A stretch of DNA of 64,000 nt, from positions 107,669 through 171,668 of the forward strand of contig SUXH01000004.1 in the NCBI GenBank assembly GCA_015061055.1, read 5' to 3'. The notes under the pieces were generated by a model, which did no database searches, was not told the origin of the DNA, and saw only the letters and a program-made list of their open reading frames with translations. The stretch comes from Bacteroidales bacterium (GTDB lineage: Bacteria; Bacteroidota; Bacteroidia; Bacteroidales; Muribaculaceae). Made by a program: the position numbers and the translations under genes. Positions within the stretch are counted from its first letter, which is position 1. Every line of letters starts with the position of its first letter. Shown piece by piece: positions 49,769-58,807 of the stretch.

Positions 49769-50668
49769 TTATTTTATGATTCCCAAACGTTCGCTTATTC
49801 CGTCTTTATAGGCTTTCCAGAGTTTGGGTATTTCATTCCACTGCCATGCGTTGGAGAATGGAGCTGTGATAAATGCTGTGGCAATATAGCCAAATACGTT
49901 GATAAAGCCTCTTAAATATCTTACGCTCCAATTTTTCCCATAGTGATGATTGAGGTAAGCCGAGTTACGAATTTGATAATAGCGTTTCCACTTCTTTTTC
50001 TTGCTACGTTCGCTCCAAGTGTCGTTAGAGAAGAATTTTTGTTTGTCCATAAGAGCTTCGGGAACGTAAAGTATCTTATATCCGGCTAAAATTGTGCGTA
50101 GACAGTAGTCGGTGTCATCACAGAAAATAAATAGTTCGCGAGTGGGCAGTCCAATCTTCTCAATAACATCTCTACGGATAAACGGACCTTCAAATGCTGT
50201 ACCTGCAATGAATGTAGGAGAATTCACAATTTTCTTCGATAATTTATCTTTATACATAGAAGAGAACGGATTTGTCATATTGTAAGATTGGAAATCGTGA
50301 CAAAATATTTCCCCATCCATAAGTCGTCGTGGAGCGATAATCCCAATGGTGGAATCGGTGGTGTGCAAAAGCATTTTTTCGAGGCAGTCGGCACGAGGAA
50401 ATACATCATCATCCATACACCATACCCAATCGGCGCCATTCTTATATGCATAATCAATACCTGTATAGAATCCACCTGAACCGCCAACATTTTCTTGATG
50501 AATTACGGTTATATCGTTTTGTTCGTCTAACCATTCTTTAGTGCCATCGGTGCTACCATTATTTACGACGATAATAGAAGAAATTGGCGTGTTCTTGCGA
50601 AGACATTCGATATTGCGTTTTAATAATTCACGCCTATTGAAAGTTACAACTACTGCGATTATATTCAT
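49769..50668 (-). CDS. Glycosyltransferase family 2, galactofuranosyltransferase-like
   Basis: The 299-residue GT-A enzyme begins IIAVVVTFNRRELLKRNI and has VNNGSTDGT, then the metal motif WCMDDDVFP and the acceptor-site stretch FIFCDDTDYCLR, all like GlfT2-type transferases. Its start overlaps the UDP-galactopyranose mutase stop (ATGA), so the pair is one unit. The inferred role is transfer of galactofuranose from the UDP-Galf made by the mutase to a surface glycan. Confidence 0.87.
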   Translation of the reverse strand: MNIIAVVVTFNRRELLKRNIECLRKNTPISSIIVVNNGSTDGTKEWLDEQNDITVIHQENVGGSGGFYTGIDYAYKNGADWVWCMDDDVFPRADCLEKMLLHTTDSTIGIIAPRRLMDGEIFCHDFQSYNMTNPFSSMYKDKLSKKIVNSPTFIAGTAFEGPFIRRDVIEKIGLPTRELFIFCDDTDYCLRTILAGYKILYVPEALMDKQKFFSNDTWSERSKKKKWKRYYQIRNSAYLNHHYGKNWSVRYLRGFINVFGYIATAFITAPFSNAWQWNEIPKLWKAYKDGISERLGIIK

Positions 50669-51783
50669 ATTTTAGAGTTGAAAGTTTTTTTGCAAAGTTC
50701 GAGAGCAGCAGCGATAGTGTCGTCCATATCGGCGTATGTGTATTGCGCCAATCTTCTTCCAAATAACACATTGTTCAATTGTGCTGCCAGCTCTTTGTAT
50801 TTATTCATTATTGAGGTGTTGCGTTCGTCGTTTATAGGATAGTAAGGTTCTTTTCCTTGTGAAAATGAATCAGGATATTCGTATGTGATTACCGAAGTGG
50901 GTTGAGTACCAAACTCAAAATGCTTATGTTCGATTACTCGTGTGTAAGGAATTTGTCGTTCGGTGTAGTTTACTACTGCATTTCCTTGGAAATTATCGGT
51001 GTCAACCTGTTTGTGTTCAAAGCGCAAACTGCGATATTCTAATTCACCACATTTGTAGTCGAAAAACTCATCGATACAACCTGTGAAAAGCATATTTTCG
51101 GCAATATTATCCCACTTGTTACGGTCGTCAAAGTAATTAGTATCGGTAATTACCTCTATGCCGTCGAGTAGCGCATCAATCAATTTGTTGTATCCGCCGA
51201 TAGGAATGCCTTGATATGCATCATTGAAGTAGTTGTTGTCGAATGTAAATCGGAATGGCAATCTCTTGATGATAAAAGCCGGTAGCTCTTGAGCCGAGCG
51301 TCCCCATTGTTTTTCGGTGTATCCTTTAATCAAACGCTGATAGATATCCTTACCGCAGAGTGATAAAGCTTGTTCCTCTAAATTTGTGGGAGTGATGTTA
51401 GCATATTCAGCTCGTTGTTCCTTTATTTTAGCTTTAGCCTCTTCGGGTGTGGTAACTCCCCAAAGCGCATAGAACGTATTCATATTGAAAGGTAAATTAT
51501 ATAGTTTGCCTTCAAAATTTGCAACGGGGCAGTTAGTGTATCGGTTGAAAGGAACTAAAGAGTTTACATAATCCCACACTTCTTTATTGTCAGTGTGAAA
51601 GATGTGTGCTCCGTATATGTGAACATTGATACCATCGATACATTCGCAATAGATGTTTCCCCCTGTGTGATTGCGCTTATCGATAACGATACATTTCTTA
51701 CCTGCTTTTTTTGCTTCGTGAGCAAACACTGCTCCGAATAGTCCTGCGCCTACTATGAGGTAATCGTATTTTTTCATTTTCAA
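50665..51783 (-). CDS. glf: UDP-galactopyranose mutase
   Basis: The 372-residue flavoenzyme converts UDP-galactopyranose into UDP-galactofuranose. The FAD-binding GAGLFGAVFAHEA, the second motif IDKRNHTGGNIY and the substrate loop with HIFHTDNKEVWDY are all present. A second ATG two codons in is possible. A minus-strand TATCTTTG element lies upstream. Confidence 0.96.
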   Translation of the reverse strand: MKMKKYDYLIVGAGLFGAVFAHEAKKAGKKCIVIDKRNHTGGNIYCECIDGINVHIYGAHIFHTDNKEVWDYVNSLVPFNRYTNCPVANFEGKLYNLPFNMNTFYALWGVTTPEEAKAKIKEQRAEYANITPTNLEEQALSLCGKDIYQRLIKGYTEKQWGRSAQELPAFIIKRLPFRFTFDNNYFNDAYQGIPIGGYNKLIDALLDGIEVITDTNYFDDRNKWDNIAENMLFTGCIDEFFDYKCGELEYRSLRFEHKQVDTDNFQGNAVVNYTERQIPYTRVIEHKHFEFGTQPTSVITYEYPDSFSQGKEPYYPINDERNTSIMNKYKELAAQLNNVLFGRRLAQYTYADMDDTIAAALELCKKTFNSKI

Positions 51784-51803
51784 AAAACTAATTGTTCATT
51801 ACG

Positions 51804-51811
51804 CAAAGATA
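51804..51811 (-). promoter_or_regulatory. -7 element of the glf operon
   Basis: Minus-strand TATCTTTG followed by GCG lies 21 bases upstream of the glf start. The -33 region has no clear TTTG. Confidence 0.5.
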
Positions 51812-51957
51812 AGAAATTTATTGTATAACATTTTCCTTTTGAAATATGATAATTTGTTCATTAAATATCCTTTGTTAGGATGTTTGTTGCTTTTTAGGGT
51901 TCACCCATTGAAGTGATATAGGCAATGGTTATATTACTTTCGTATAATAGAAGATTT

Positions 51958-52773
51958 TTATTTATTGATGTAATTTGAACTTATTAATGCTTCGGCAAAT
52001 ATATTTGCCAAGATAGCTTGAATCTCGACTCCCGGTTTGCCTGTCAATGGATGCCACCCGTACACCACGTTGTCAATTACCTCAGTATCTTTCGAATATT
52101 GAATAGATACTTGTGTCCCATCTTCTAATGGCTCATCTTTAGTGAATCCTATATTAGTGTCGAATTCGCAAACGTGTACTCCCCATTTTTTAGCCAATTT
52201 TCTTATCGATTCGTTATAAGCTGTTCTTGCATCGTGCCAATGGGTAACGAGAATTACCTTAAAAGGCTTGCCGCCTTCTACGTTGAACCATTTCGAGTTG
52301 CTATTATATTGTTGTTGTTGGCACTTCTTTTGCCATGTTTTCAGGATATAGTCTAAGAGTTGTGCATTATTATATATAGTGAATGGATTCTCTTTGTTGA
52401 AACGGTTAAAGTCGCGAGTGTAGTCAGTAGCTGTTTCTTTAAGGCTGTCGCAAGTGAAAACGTCGCCTGCATTGGCAAATTGAATGGTAAGGATATCCGT
52501 GTTTTCAAATTCTTTATTAGTGCAAAATTCGTTTCGCCATAGTTTTTCGGCAAAATGTGCAGGCATAGTACCTTGTACCGCCTTATTGTAGGCACCACAT
52601 TCGAGCATCGTACAAGCATCGATGAACCAATTGTTCTCAGGCGAAATGAGCGATGCACCCATTGCCATTACAACGGTGCTTGATTCAAGATAATCGTTAG
52701 TTACTTCATAATCATTGTTGCAAGAAGAAAATAACAAAGCAATGGCACATAGCACAAAGGATTTAATTTTCAT
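51958..52773 (-). CDS. SGNH-like lipoprotein
   Basis: The 271-residue protein has a lipobox (LFSSC, Cys18). It resembles an SGNH hydrolase in order: MAMGASL (block I), GTMP near residue 69, QFANAGD (block III) and GWHPLTGKPGVE (C-terminal block with His). The block V aspartate is not evident, so catalytic function is not certain. Related lipoproteins are common in Bacteroides and are unnamed. It has its own promoter. Confidence 0.65.
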   Translation of the reverse strand: MKIKSFVLCAIALLFSSCNNDYEVTNDYLESSTVVMAMGASLISPENNWFIDACTMLECGAYNKAVQGTMPAHFAEKLWRNEFCTNKEFENTDILTIQFANAGDVFTCDSLKETATDYTRDFNRFNKENPFTIYNNAQLLDYILKTWQKKCQQQQYNSNSKWFNVEGGKPFKVILVTHWHDARTAYNESIRKLAKKWGVHVCEFDTNIGFTKDEPLEDGTQVSIQYSKDTEVIDNVVYGWHPLTGKPGVEIQAILANIFAEALISSNYINK

Positions 52774-52821
52774 AAAATAGTATTAGAGTCTGATGTTTTT
52801 GTTGTGGTTATATGAATGGGA

Positions 52822-52853
52822 CAAAGATAGTGATAAATTACTTATTTACCCAA
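52822..52853 (-). promoter_or_regulatory. Promoter of the SGNH-like lipoprotein
   Basis: Minus-strand TTG (52851-52853) and TATCTTTG (52822-52829) are 21 bases apart. The element overlaps the end of the rhodanese gene. Confidence 0.65.
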
Positions 52854-53248
52854 TCGTTGTAACCGGAATCGAGTTCAACGACTTTAAAACCATTGGTAAC
52901 AAGTATTTCTGAAGCTGTTTTGCTTCGTCGTCCGCTACGGCAATATACCGCAATGGTTTTGTCCTTAGGGAGCTGTGCATTAGAAATCGCTTCAAAGTCA
53001 TCACGTTTTACGTCAATATTTGTAGCACCTTCAATGTGACCTTCCGAAAATTCTTCGGCAGTGCGCACGTCTAAAAGCACTACATTTGCAGTATCAGCAA
53101 TATATTTTGCGAACTCTTTTACCGAAACTGATTGAAATGAATGAGTTTCGCTTCCGGTTCCTTTTGTATTGTTGTTGTTGGCGCAACTTGTGAAAGCGAA
53201 TGTTGCAATAATAAGTGCATAAAAAGCACGAAAGATAGGATTATTCAT
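52838..53248 (-). CDS. Rhodanese-domain lipoprotein
   Basis: The ATG at 53248 gives a 136-residue lipoprotein (TFAFTSC, Cys22); the longer open frame upstream runs antisense through a riboswitch and is rejected. A single rhodanese domain (about 43-136) has the active-site loop CRSGRRS, with Cys as the sulfur carrier. It probably acts in the periplasm on sulfur or thiol chemistry. It is divergent from the B12 locus, and their promoters overlap. Confidence 0.9.
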   Translation of the reverse strand: MNNPIFRAFYALIIATFAFTSCANNNNTKGTGSETHSFQSVSVKEFAKYIADTANVVLLDVRTAEEFSEGHIEGATNIDVKRDDFEAISNAQLPKDKTIAVYCRSGRRSKTASEILVTNGFKVVELDSGYNDWVNK

Positions 53249-53288
53249 AGCAATATCTGATATTAGGATTATTATTAATTGATTGATG

Positions 53289-53320
53289 CAAAAATAATAA
53301 TTTTGTTTAGTATTTGCAAT
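53289..53320 (-). promoter_or_regulatory. Promoter of the rhodanese gene
   Basis: Minus-strand ATTG (53317-53320) and TATTTTTG (53289-53296) have a 20-base spacer. It lies back-to-back with the riboswitch promoter. Confidence 0.6.
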
Positions 53321-53343
53321 TAGAAAAAAAAGTATTACTTTTG
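53313..53343 (+). promoter_or_regulatory. Promoter of the B12 locus
   Basis: TTTG (53313-53316) and TACTTTTG (53336-53343) with a 19-base spacer precede the first cobalamin riboswitch. Confidence 0.75.
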
Positions 53344-53344
53344 C

Positions 53345-53530
53345 GATGGATATGGTGTCGCAAGGCAATGAATCTACGCTGAGCGATGAAAAGGGAATCA
53401 GGTGTAAATCCTGAACAGAATCCGCTGCTGTAATCTCCGCTAAGAGAGTTTGCTTCAGTCTTATGATCACTGAACCATAAGTTTGGGAAGATCGAAGCAA
53501 ATGGAGAAAGTCAGAAGACCTGCCATTTCG
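53345..53530 (+). promoter_or_regulatory. Cobalamin riboswitch 1
   Basis: The conserved cores are all present: AAAAGGGAATCAGGTG, ACAGAATCCGCTGCTGTAATC, the GGGAAG segment and the B12 box AGTCAGAAGACCTGCC ending at about 53524. P1 can form from GATGG (53345-53349) with CCATT (53523-53527). It should sense adenosyl- or methylcobalamin and shut down the BtuB-BtuG genes when B12 is plentiful. Confidence 0.95.
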
Positions 53531-53579
53531 ATATTAATGTTTAACGGCTTTCGGTAATTAGAGCCTAAAACGACTAAAG

Positions 53580-55589
53580 ATGTTACTTAAAAATTATTTT
53601 AAAGCTGTAGGCTTAGCTTTGGCAATTGTGTATTCAGTGGTAGAAGTATCGGCAAGTGAAGTCGATATGCGTGATTCCATTGTTTCGAAAAAACTAGAAA
53701 ATATTACAGTATCAGCCAACAAGGTTACATCAAAGGTGTCGACTGCAACGTCTGTGCAAGTGCTTAATAGTGAGGATTTGAGAAACTTTGGTTTGCAAGA
53801 TGTGGGTGAAGCTGTTAAACGATTTGCAGGAGCTAATGTAAAGGACTATGGAGGCATAGGAGGGCTGAAGACAGTCTCGGTGAGAAACCTTGGTGCGGCG
53901 CATACGGCTGTGAGCTATGATGGAGTGGCTGTGAGTAATTGTCAAGCCGGTCAGATTGATGTGGGGCGTTTTTCTCTTGATAATGTGTCGGAACTCTCGC
54001 TTGCTGTCGGACAGGACGATAATATGCTTCAGTCGGCACGATTACAATCATCGGCAGGTGTGTTAAAAATAGAAACTCAGAAACCATATTTTGAGGATAA
54101 AAATTACTTAACAGAGTTGAAAATCAAAGGAGGTGCATTTGGATATATATCGCCAACGGTACGCCATTGGCAGAAACTATCTAATGTGGCGAGTGTAAGT
54201 CTTAACGCAAATTTCCAAAGAGCTGATGGATATTATCCTTATGTGATAGAAAACGGTCAAGCCACAAAAGAAGAAAAACGGCAAAATTCGGATGTAAAAT
54301 CGTATCAAGGGGAATTGAATTATTATCACACTTTTTGTGATGACGACGAGCTGAATGTAAAGGCTTATTATTTCAATTCTGAACGAGGATTACCTGGGTC
54401 GGTAATACTTTATAATCCGCAGTCGGATGAGCGACTATGGGACGAAAACTTTTTTGTTCAAGCCAGATATAAGAAGTTCTTTTCTTCAAAATTAAAGATG
54501 CTTATACAAGGTAAGTACAATTATTCTTGGAATAAGTATTTAGATGAAGGGGTGGAGTATGAAGGAGGAAAGCAAATCGATATCAATAAGCAGAATGAAT
54601 ATTATTTGTCGGCAACAGTGTTATATAGTCTGTTGAATGGTTTAGACGTATCGTTAGCACAAGATGGCGCGGTAAATAAATTAAATACAAATGGAGTAAA
54701 TAGCCCGGAACCGTTGCGTTACACTTCTCTTACAGCATTTAGTGTGCAGTATAAGTATGAAAGACTAAAACTAATGGGCTCTCTTTTGGCTACGTATATC
54801 ACTGATGAGGTGCAGAATGGCAATACTCCTGAGGATCGTAGTAAATTGTCGCCAACAGTAATGTTGTCGTATCGCTTGTTGCCGGAGCAACAATTTTATG
54901 TGCGTGTAATGTTCAAAAATACGTTCCGAGTGCCGACTTTCAGTGATCTTTATTATCTGCGTGTAGGTAATACAAACCTAAAGCCGGAAAATGCTACTGA
55001 ATATACTGCCGGTGTTACTTGGAGTGGGAAAGCGGGTGTGTGTGAATATATATCATTCACTGTTGATGGATATTTTAATAAGGTAACCGATAAGATTATA
55101 GCGTTCCCAAGTACTTATGTGTGGAAAATGCAGAATTATGGGAAGGTTAATATCTATGGCGTAGATGTCACATTGGCTACGGGGGTTAAGGTTCGGAATG
55201 ATATAAATTTGAATGTGTCGACTAACTATTCGTGGCAAAAAGCTATCGATGTAACCGATAAATCGGCAAAGAATTATAAGCATCAATTACCATACACGCC
55301 CGAGCATAGTGGAAACGTGGCATTAACTATTGAAATGCCATGGGTTAATGTGGGATATAGTGCAGGAATTGTAGGGAAACGCTATTATTTGGCACAGAAT
55401 ATCGATGTCAATAAAATTGACGGATATTGTGAACATACAGCTACGGTGTGGCGAGAATTTAAGTTAAAAGCTACTTCTTTGAGGCTACAAGCCGAGATAA
55501 TAAATCTCACTGATTCTAATTATGAAGTGATAAAATATTATCCTATGCCGGGGCGCTCTTGGAGACTAACAGGAATTATAAAATTTTAA
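53580..55589 (+). CDS. btuB: TonB-dependent cobalamin receptor, BtuB-like (copy 1)
   Basis: The 669-residue outer-membrane protein has a signal peptide, a plug domain (LENITVSANKV onward, VKDYGGIGGLKTVSVRNLG) and a 22-strand barrel region ending GIIKF with a terminal Phe. It lacks the CarboxypepD-reg extension of SusC proteins. The riboswitch directly upstream and the BtuG-like gene 14 bases downstream identify it as the vitamin B12 transporter. Confidence 0.93.
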   Translation: MLLKNYFKAVGLALAIVYSVVEVSASEVDMRDSIVSKKLENITVSANKVTSKVSTATSVQVLNSEDLRNFGLQDVGEAVKRFAGANVKDYGGIGGLKTVSVRNLGAAHTAVSYDGVAVSNCQAGQIDVGRFSLDNVSELSLAVGQDDNMLQSARLQSSAGVLKIETQKPYFEDKNYLTELKIKGGAFGYISPTVRHWQKLSNVASVSLNANFQRADGYYPYVIENGQATKEEKRQNSDVKSYQGELNYYHTFCDDDELNVKAYYFNSERGLPGSVILYNPQSDERLWDENFFVQARYKKFFSSKLKMLIQGKYNYSWNKYLDEGVEYEGGKQIDINKQNEYYLSATVLYSLLNGLDVSLAQDGAVNKLNTNGVNSPEPLRYTSLTAFSVQYKYERLKLMGSLLATYITDEVQNGNTPEDRSKLSPTVMLSYRLLPEQQFYVRVMFKNTFRVPTFSDLYYLRVGNTNLKPENATEYTAGVTWSGKAGVCEYISFTVDGYFNKVTDKIIAFPSTYVWKMQNYGKVNIYGVDVTLATGVKVRNDINLNVSTNYSWQKAIDVTDKSAKNYKHQLPYTPEHSGNVALTIEMPWVNVGYSAGIVGKRYYLAQNIDVNKIDGYCEHTATVWREFKLKATSLRLQAEIINLTDSNYEVIKYYPMPGRSWRLTGIIKF

Positions 55590-55603
55590 AAATATAGTTT
55601 GCT

Positions 55604-56701
55604 ATGAATCTAAAAAAGTATTTTCTATTGGCTATAGCTACAATATTTGCTAATGTGGCGATTACATCTTGTAGCAGTGATGAAGATGAGCCTGAAATAC
55701 CTGGCAATGGTGAAGTAACTCGAAAGGCTTTTATTCTTAATGAAGGCTCTTGGGGTGGAAATAATGCAGGTATAGCAATGTATGCTCCAAATGGAGATGC
55801 TGATTTTGTTGGCGATATATATTTTGCCAAAAATAATGCAAAATTGGGCGACCTTGCTAATGATATGATAGAAGAAGATGATCATTTATATGTGTTATTA
55901 AATGGTTCAAAATATGTGGCGCGCCTTAATAAAGAAGGTGTGGAGCAGGCTCGATATGTGGTAGGGGAGAATGATGGAACACCTCGTTGGGTAGATATTG
56001 AAGATAATTACTTATATGTGAGCCAATATGGTGGAAAGGTGAGCAAACTTGATGCCATCAATCTTACTCTTGTTGCAGAATATAAGGGTGGTAATAATCT
56101 GGAAGGTGTAGTGGTAGAAGATGGTAAGCTATATGTTGCTAATGCTTATAAAGTAGACGGCTCTGGTAACTATGAGTATAATACTGAGGTTCATGTGGTA
56201 GATGCTGTTACAATGAAGCAAGTAAAAACAATAGCGGTAACAGAAAATCCGGAAAGAATCTTTGAGATAGATGATAAAATCTATGTGATGTCTAAAGGTA
56301 ATTATGTTGAAATCTCTCCATCGATGCAGGTGCTTGATGTAGTGGAGGGTAAGAGCATTTATATCACCAACGCCGATAAAATTACAGAAGGTAATAACGG
56401 ATTGATATATGGTGTACGTTCGGCTTATGATGCTAATTGGAATCTTACAAACGAATTCTTTACATATAATCCAAAAACGGGAGCTGTTGAAGAACAATCA
56501 TTCTTGAAAGATGCTCCAAGTATTTTTTCTACTATTGCCATTTATCTGCTTGAAGTAGATGAAACGACAGGGGATATTTATGTGGGAACAAGTGATTATG
56601 TGACTACAGGCACAATATATCGCTTCAATAAGAATGGAAATCTAATAGAAACATTTGATTCAGGGGGGATAAATCCCAAAACAATAGTGTTTGTAGACTG
56701 A
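55604..56701 (+). CDS. BtuG-like surface lipoprotein (copy 1)
   Basis: The 365-residue lipoprotein (ITSCSSD, Cys23) is made of repeated propeller blades (AFILNEGSWGGNNAGIAMY, NYLYVSQYGGKVSKLDA, GKLYVANAYKV, KIYVMSKGNYVEI). In Bacteroides, BtuG is a seven-bladed beta-propeller lipoprotein of the DUF5074 type that binds cobalamin extremely tightly and hands it to BtuB. The blade pattern and its place behind btuB support the same role here. Confidence 0.88.
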   Translation: MNLKKYFLLAIATIFANVAITSCSSDEDEPEIPGNGEVTRKAFILNEGSWGGNNAGIAMYAPNGDADFVGDIYFAKNNAKLGDLANDMIEEDDHLYVLLNGSKYVARLNKEGVEQARYVVGENDGTPRWVDIEDNYLYVSQYGGKVSKLDAINLTLVAEYKGGNNLEGVVVEDGKLYVANAYKVDGSGNYEYNTEVHVVDAVTMKQVKTIAVTENPERIFEIDDKIYVMSKGNYVEISPSMQVLDVVEGKSIYITNADKITEGNNGLIYGVRSAYDANWNLTNEFFTYNPKTGAVEEQSFLKDAPSIFSTIAIYLLEVDETTGDIYVGTSDYVTTGTIYRFNKNGNLIETFDSGGINPKTIVFVD

Positions 56702-56746
56702 TATAGCTTAAGGAGAAACAATAATTAATTAAATCGTTGATTAACA

Positions 56747-58807
56747 GTGTGTTTGAGTGACTTTGTTAGAGCCGCTATGTTCGTTGTATGCCTTTTTTTA
56801 GCTAAACTAAGTGTTTTTGCCGATAAAAAAGAATTTATGGACACCACTTTAGCACTCGATGGCATTAATGTGGTAAGGGAGTATAAACCCTATATAGAAG
56901 TAATCCCGGCTCAAAAACTTGAGGGTGAACAATTACAACGACTCAACAGCCATTCTGTGGCAGATGCTGTACGTTATTTTTCTGGAGTACAACTTAAGGA
57001 TTATGGTGGCGTAGGTGGTGTGAAGACTTTGGATATTCGTAGTATGGGTACTAATCATATGGGAGTGTTCTACGATGGTATCCAATTAGGGAATGCACAG
57101 AACGGGCAGATCGATTTAGGTAGGTTTTCTCTTGATAATATTGAGGAAGTCTCGTTGTATAATGGGCAGAAAAGCGATATTTTTCAGCCTGCTAAGGATT
57201 ATGGTTCTGCCGGAACAATATATTTGCGTACTCGTCGCCCTCAATTCGATGAAGGGAAGCGCACCAATGCTAAATTTATTTTGCGAAGCGGCTCTTTGGG
57301 ACTTATAGATCCTTCTGTGTTGATTGAGCAGAAATTGAGTGAGAATGTCAGTGCATCGGTTAATGCCGAATATATTTATGCTGATGGCAAATATAAATTT
57401 CGTTATAAGAAAGTGTTCAGCGATGGTACTATTGCATGGGATACAACTGCAGTGAGAGAGAATGGGGATTTGCATTCATTGCGTATAGAAGGAGGCCTTT
57501 ACGGCAAAATGAAAGGTGGCAAATGGAATGCCAAAATATATTTTTATGATTCTGAACGTGGTATACCGGGAGCTATTGTGAATAATGTATGGAAAACGTC
57601 ACAGCGCCAATGGGATAGGAATTTCTTTATGCAAGGCGCATTTCAGAAAAAGATTAATAGTTGGTATGAAATGCTTGTAAGTGCAAAGTATGCACTCGAC
57701 AAGATGCGCTATTTGAATCCGGACACAACATTGATGTACCTTGATAATAGATTTAAGCAAGGCGAGGTATATGTGTCGCTTGCCAATAAGTTTAAGATGA
57801 CTAACAGTTGGGAATTTAATGCGTCGGTCGATAATATTTGGAACACGCTTGATGCATCTCTTACAAATTTTGTGTATCCCACACGATATAGTGCGCTTGT
57901 AGCATTGGCAACAGCATATAAAAGTAAAGAATGGAAGGTACAAGCGAGTGTGTTGGGAACATTTGTAGTAGATAAAAGTACTGCCACAAGCGGAACGGGT
58001 AGCGAGACCGAACGAATAAAAAGATTCAGTGAATATACACCTGCAGTGTTCGTGTCCTACAAACCTGTAGAATCTTTTCCATTGAATTTTAGAGCATATT
58101 ATAAGAAAATATTCCGTATGCCAACCTTTAACGATTTGTATTATACTGATATTGGTAATGCTAATTTAAAACCGGAATATGTGAGTCAATATAATTGGGG
58201 ATTTCAATATCAATCGGCTCTTAATTGTGGAATTCTGTCTGGACTCAGTGCGCGGGCCGATGCATATTACAATGAAGTAACAGATAAAATTATTGCTGTG
58301 CCTAAAGGAACAGGACAATATCGGTGGATGATGATGAATATTGGTAGAGTGAAGATAAGAGGGATAGATGTGAATGCTCAAGCTCGCTTAATCTTACCCT
58401 ATGATATAGAAAGCAGTATAAACGTTAGTTATACATATCAACGAGCACAAGATTATAGCGATCCTACCGATAATGAACCCGGTGCCGGAACATATAAAGG
58501 TCAAATAGCATATATCCCATGGCATAATGGTTCGGTAGTAGTGCATCTTGATTACCGAAAGGTGGAAATCAATTACAGTTTTATTTATGTGGGTGAGCGT
58601 TATCATAATTCCTCGAATATACCTGCGAATTATGAACAGCCTTGGTATACACACGATTTTTCTGCCGGATATTCGTTTGATGTGGGTAAGGCGAAAATGA
58701 AGTTATCTGCCGAAGTAAATAATCTGCTGAATCAATATTATGACGTGATAGTGAATTATCCTATGCCTGGGAGAAATTATAAACTCATTTTGAAGATAGA
58801 AATATGA
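56747..58807 (+). CDS. btuB: TonB-dependent cobalamin receptor, BtuB-like (copy 2)
   Basis: The 686-residue protein has the same plug pattern as copy 1 (VQLKDYGGVGGVKTLDIRSMG) and a barrel ending in aromatic/hydrophobic residues. The start is unclear: GTG at 56747 gives a signal peptide with one arginine, while ATG at 56777 gives a shorter one. A stop lies just upstream of the GTG. It follows the first BtuG-like gene by 45 bases with no new riboswitch, and overlaps the second BtuG-like gene by four bases. Confidence 0.92.
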   Translation: MCLSDFVRAAMFVVCLFLAKLSVFADKKEFMDTTLALDGINVVREYKPYIEVIPAQKLEGEQLQRLNSHSVADAVRYFSGVQLKDYGGVGGVKTLDIRSMGTNHMGVFYDGIQLGNAQNGQIDLGRFSLDNIEEVSLYNGQKSDIFQPAKDYGSAGTIYLRTRRPQFDEGKRTNAKFILRSGSLGLIDPSVLIEQKLSENVSASVNAEYIYADGKYKFRYKKVFSDGTIAWDTTAVRENGDLHSLRIEGGLYGKMKGGKWNAKIYFYDSERGIPGAIVNNVWKTSQRQWDRNFFMQGAFQKKINSWYEMLVSAKYALDKMRYLNPDTTLMYLDNRFKQGEVYVSLANKFKMTNSWEFNASVDNIWNTLDASLTNFVYPTRYSALVALATAYKSKEWKVQASVLGTFVVDKSTATSGTGSETERIKRFSEYTPAVFVSYKPVESFPLNFRAYYKKIFRMPTFNDLYYTDIGNANLKPEYVSQYNWGFQYQSALNCGILSGLSARADAYYNEVTDKIIAVPKGTGQYRWMMMNIGRVKIRGIDVNAQARLILPYDIESSINVSYTYQRAQDYSDPTDNEPGAGTYKGQIAYIPWHNGSVVVHLDYRKVEINYSFIYVGERYHNSSNIPANYEQPWYTHDFSAGYSFDVGKAKMKLSAEVNNLLNQYYDVIVNYPMPGRNYKLILKIEI

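Noticed and set aside
53249..53500. An 84-codon upstream extension of the rhodanese gene
   Set aside because: It runs antisense through the cobalamin riboswitch and would precede a perfectly good lipoprotein signal peptide starting at 53248.
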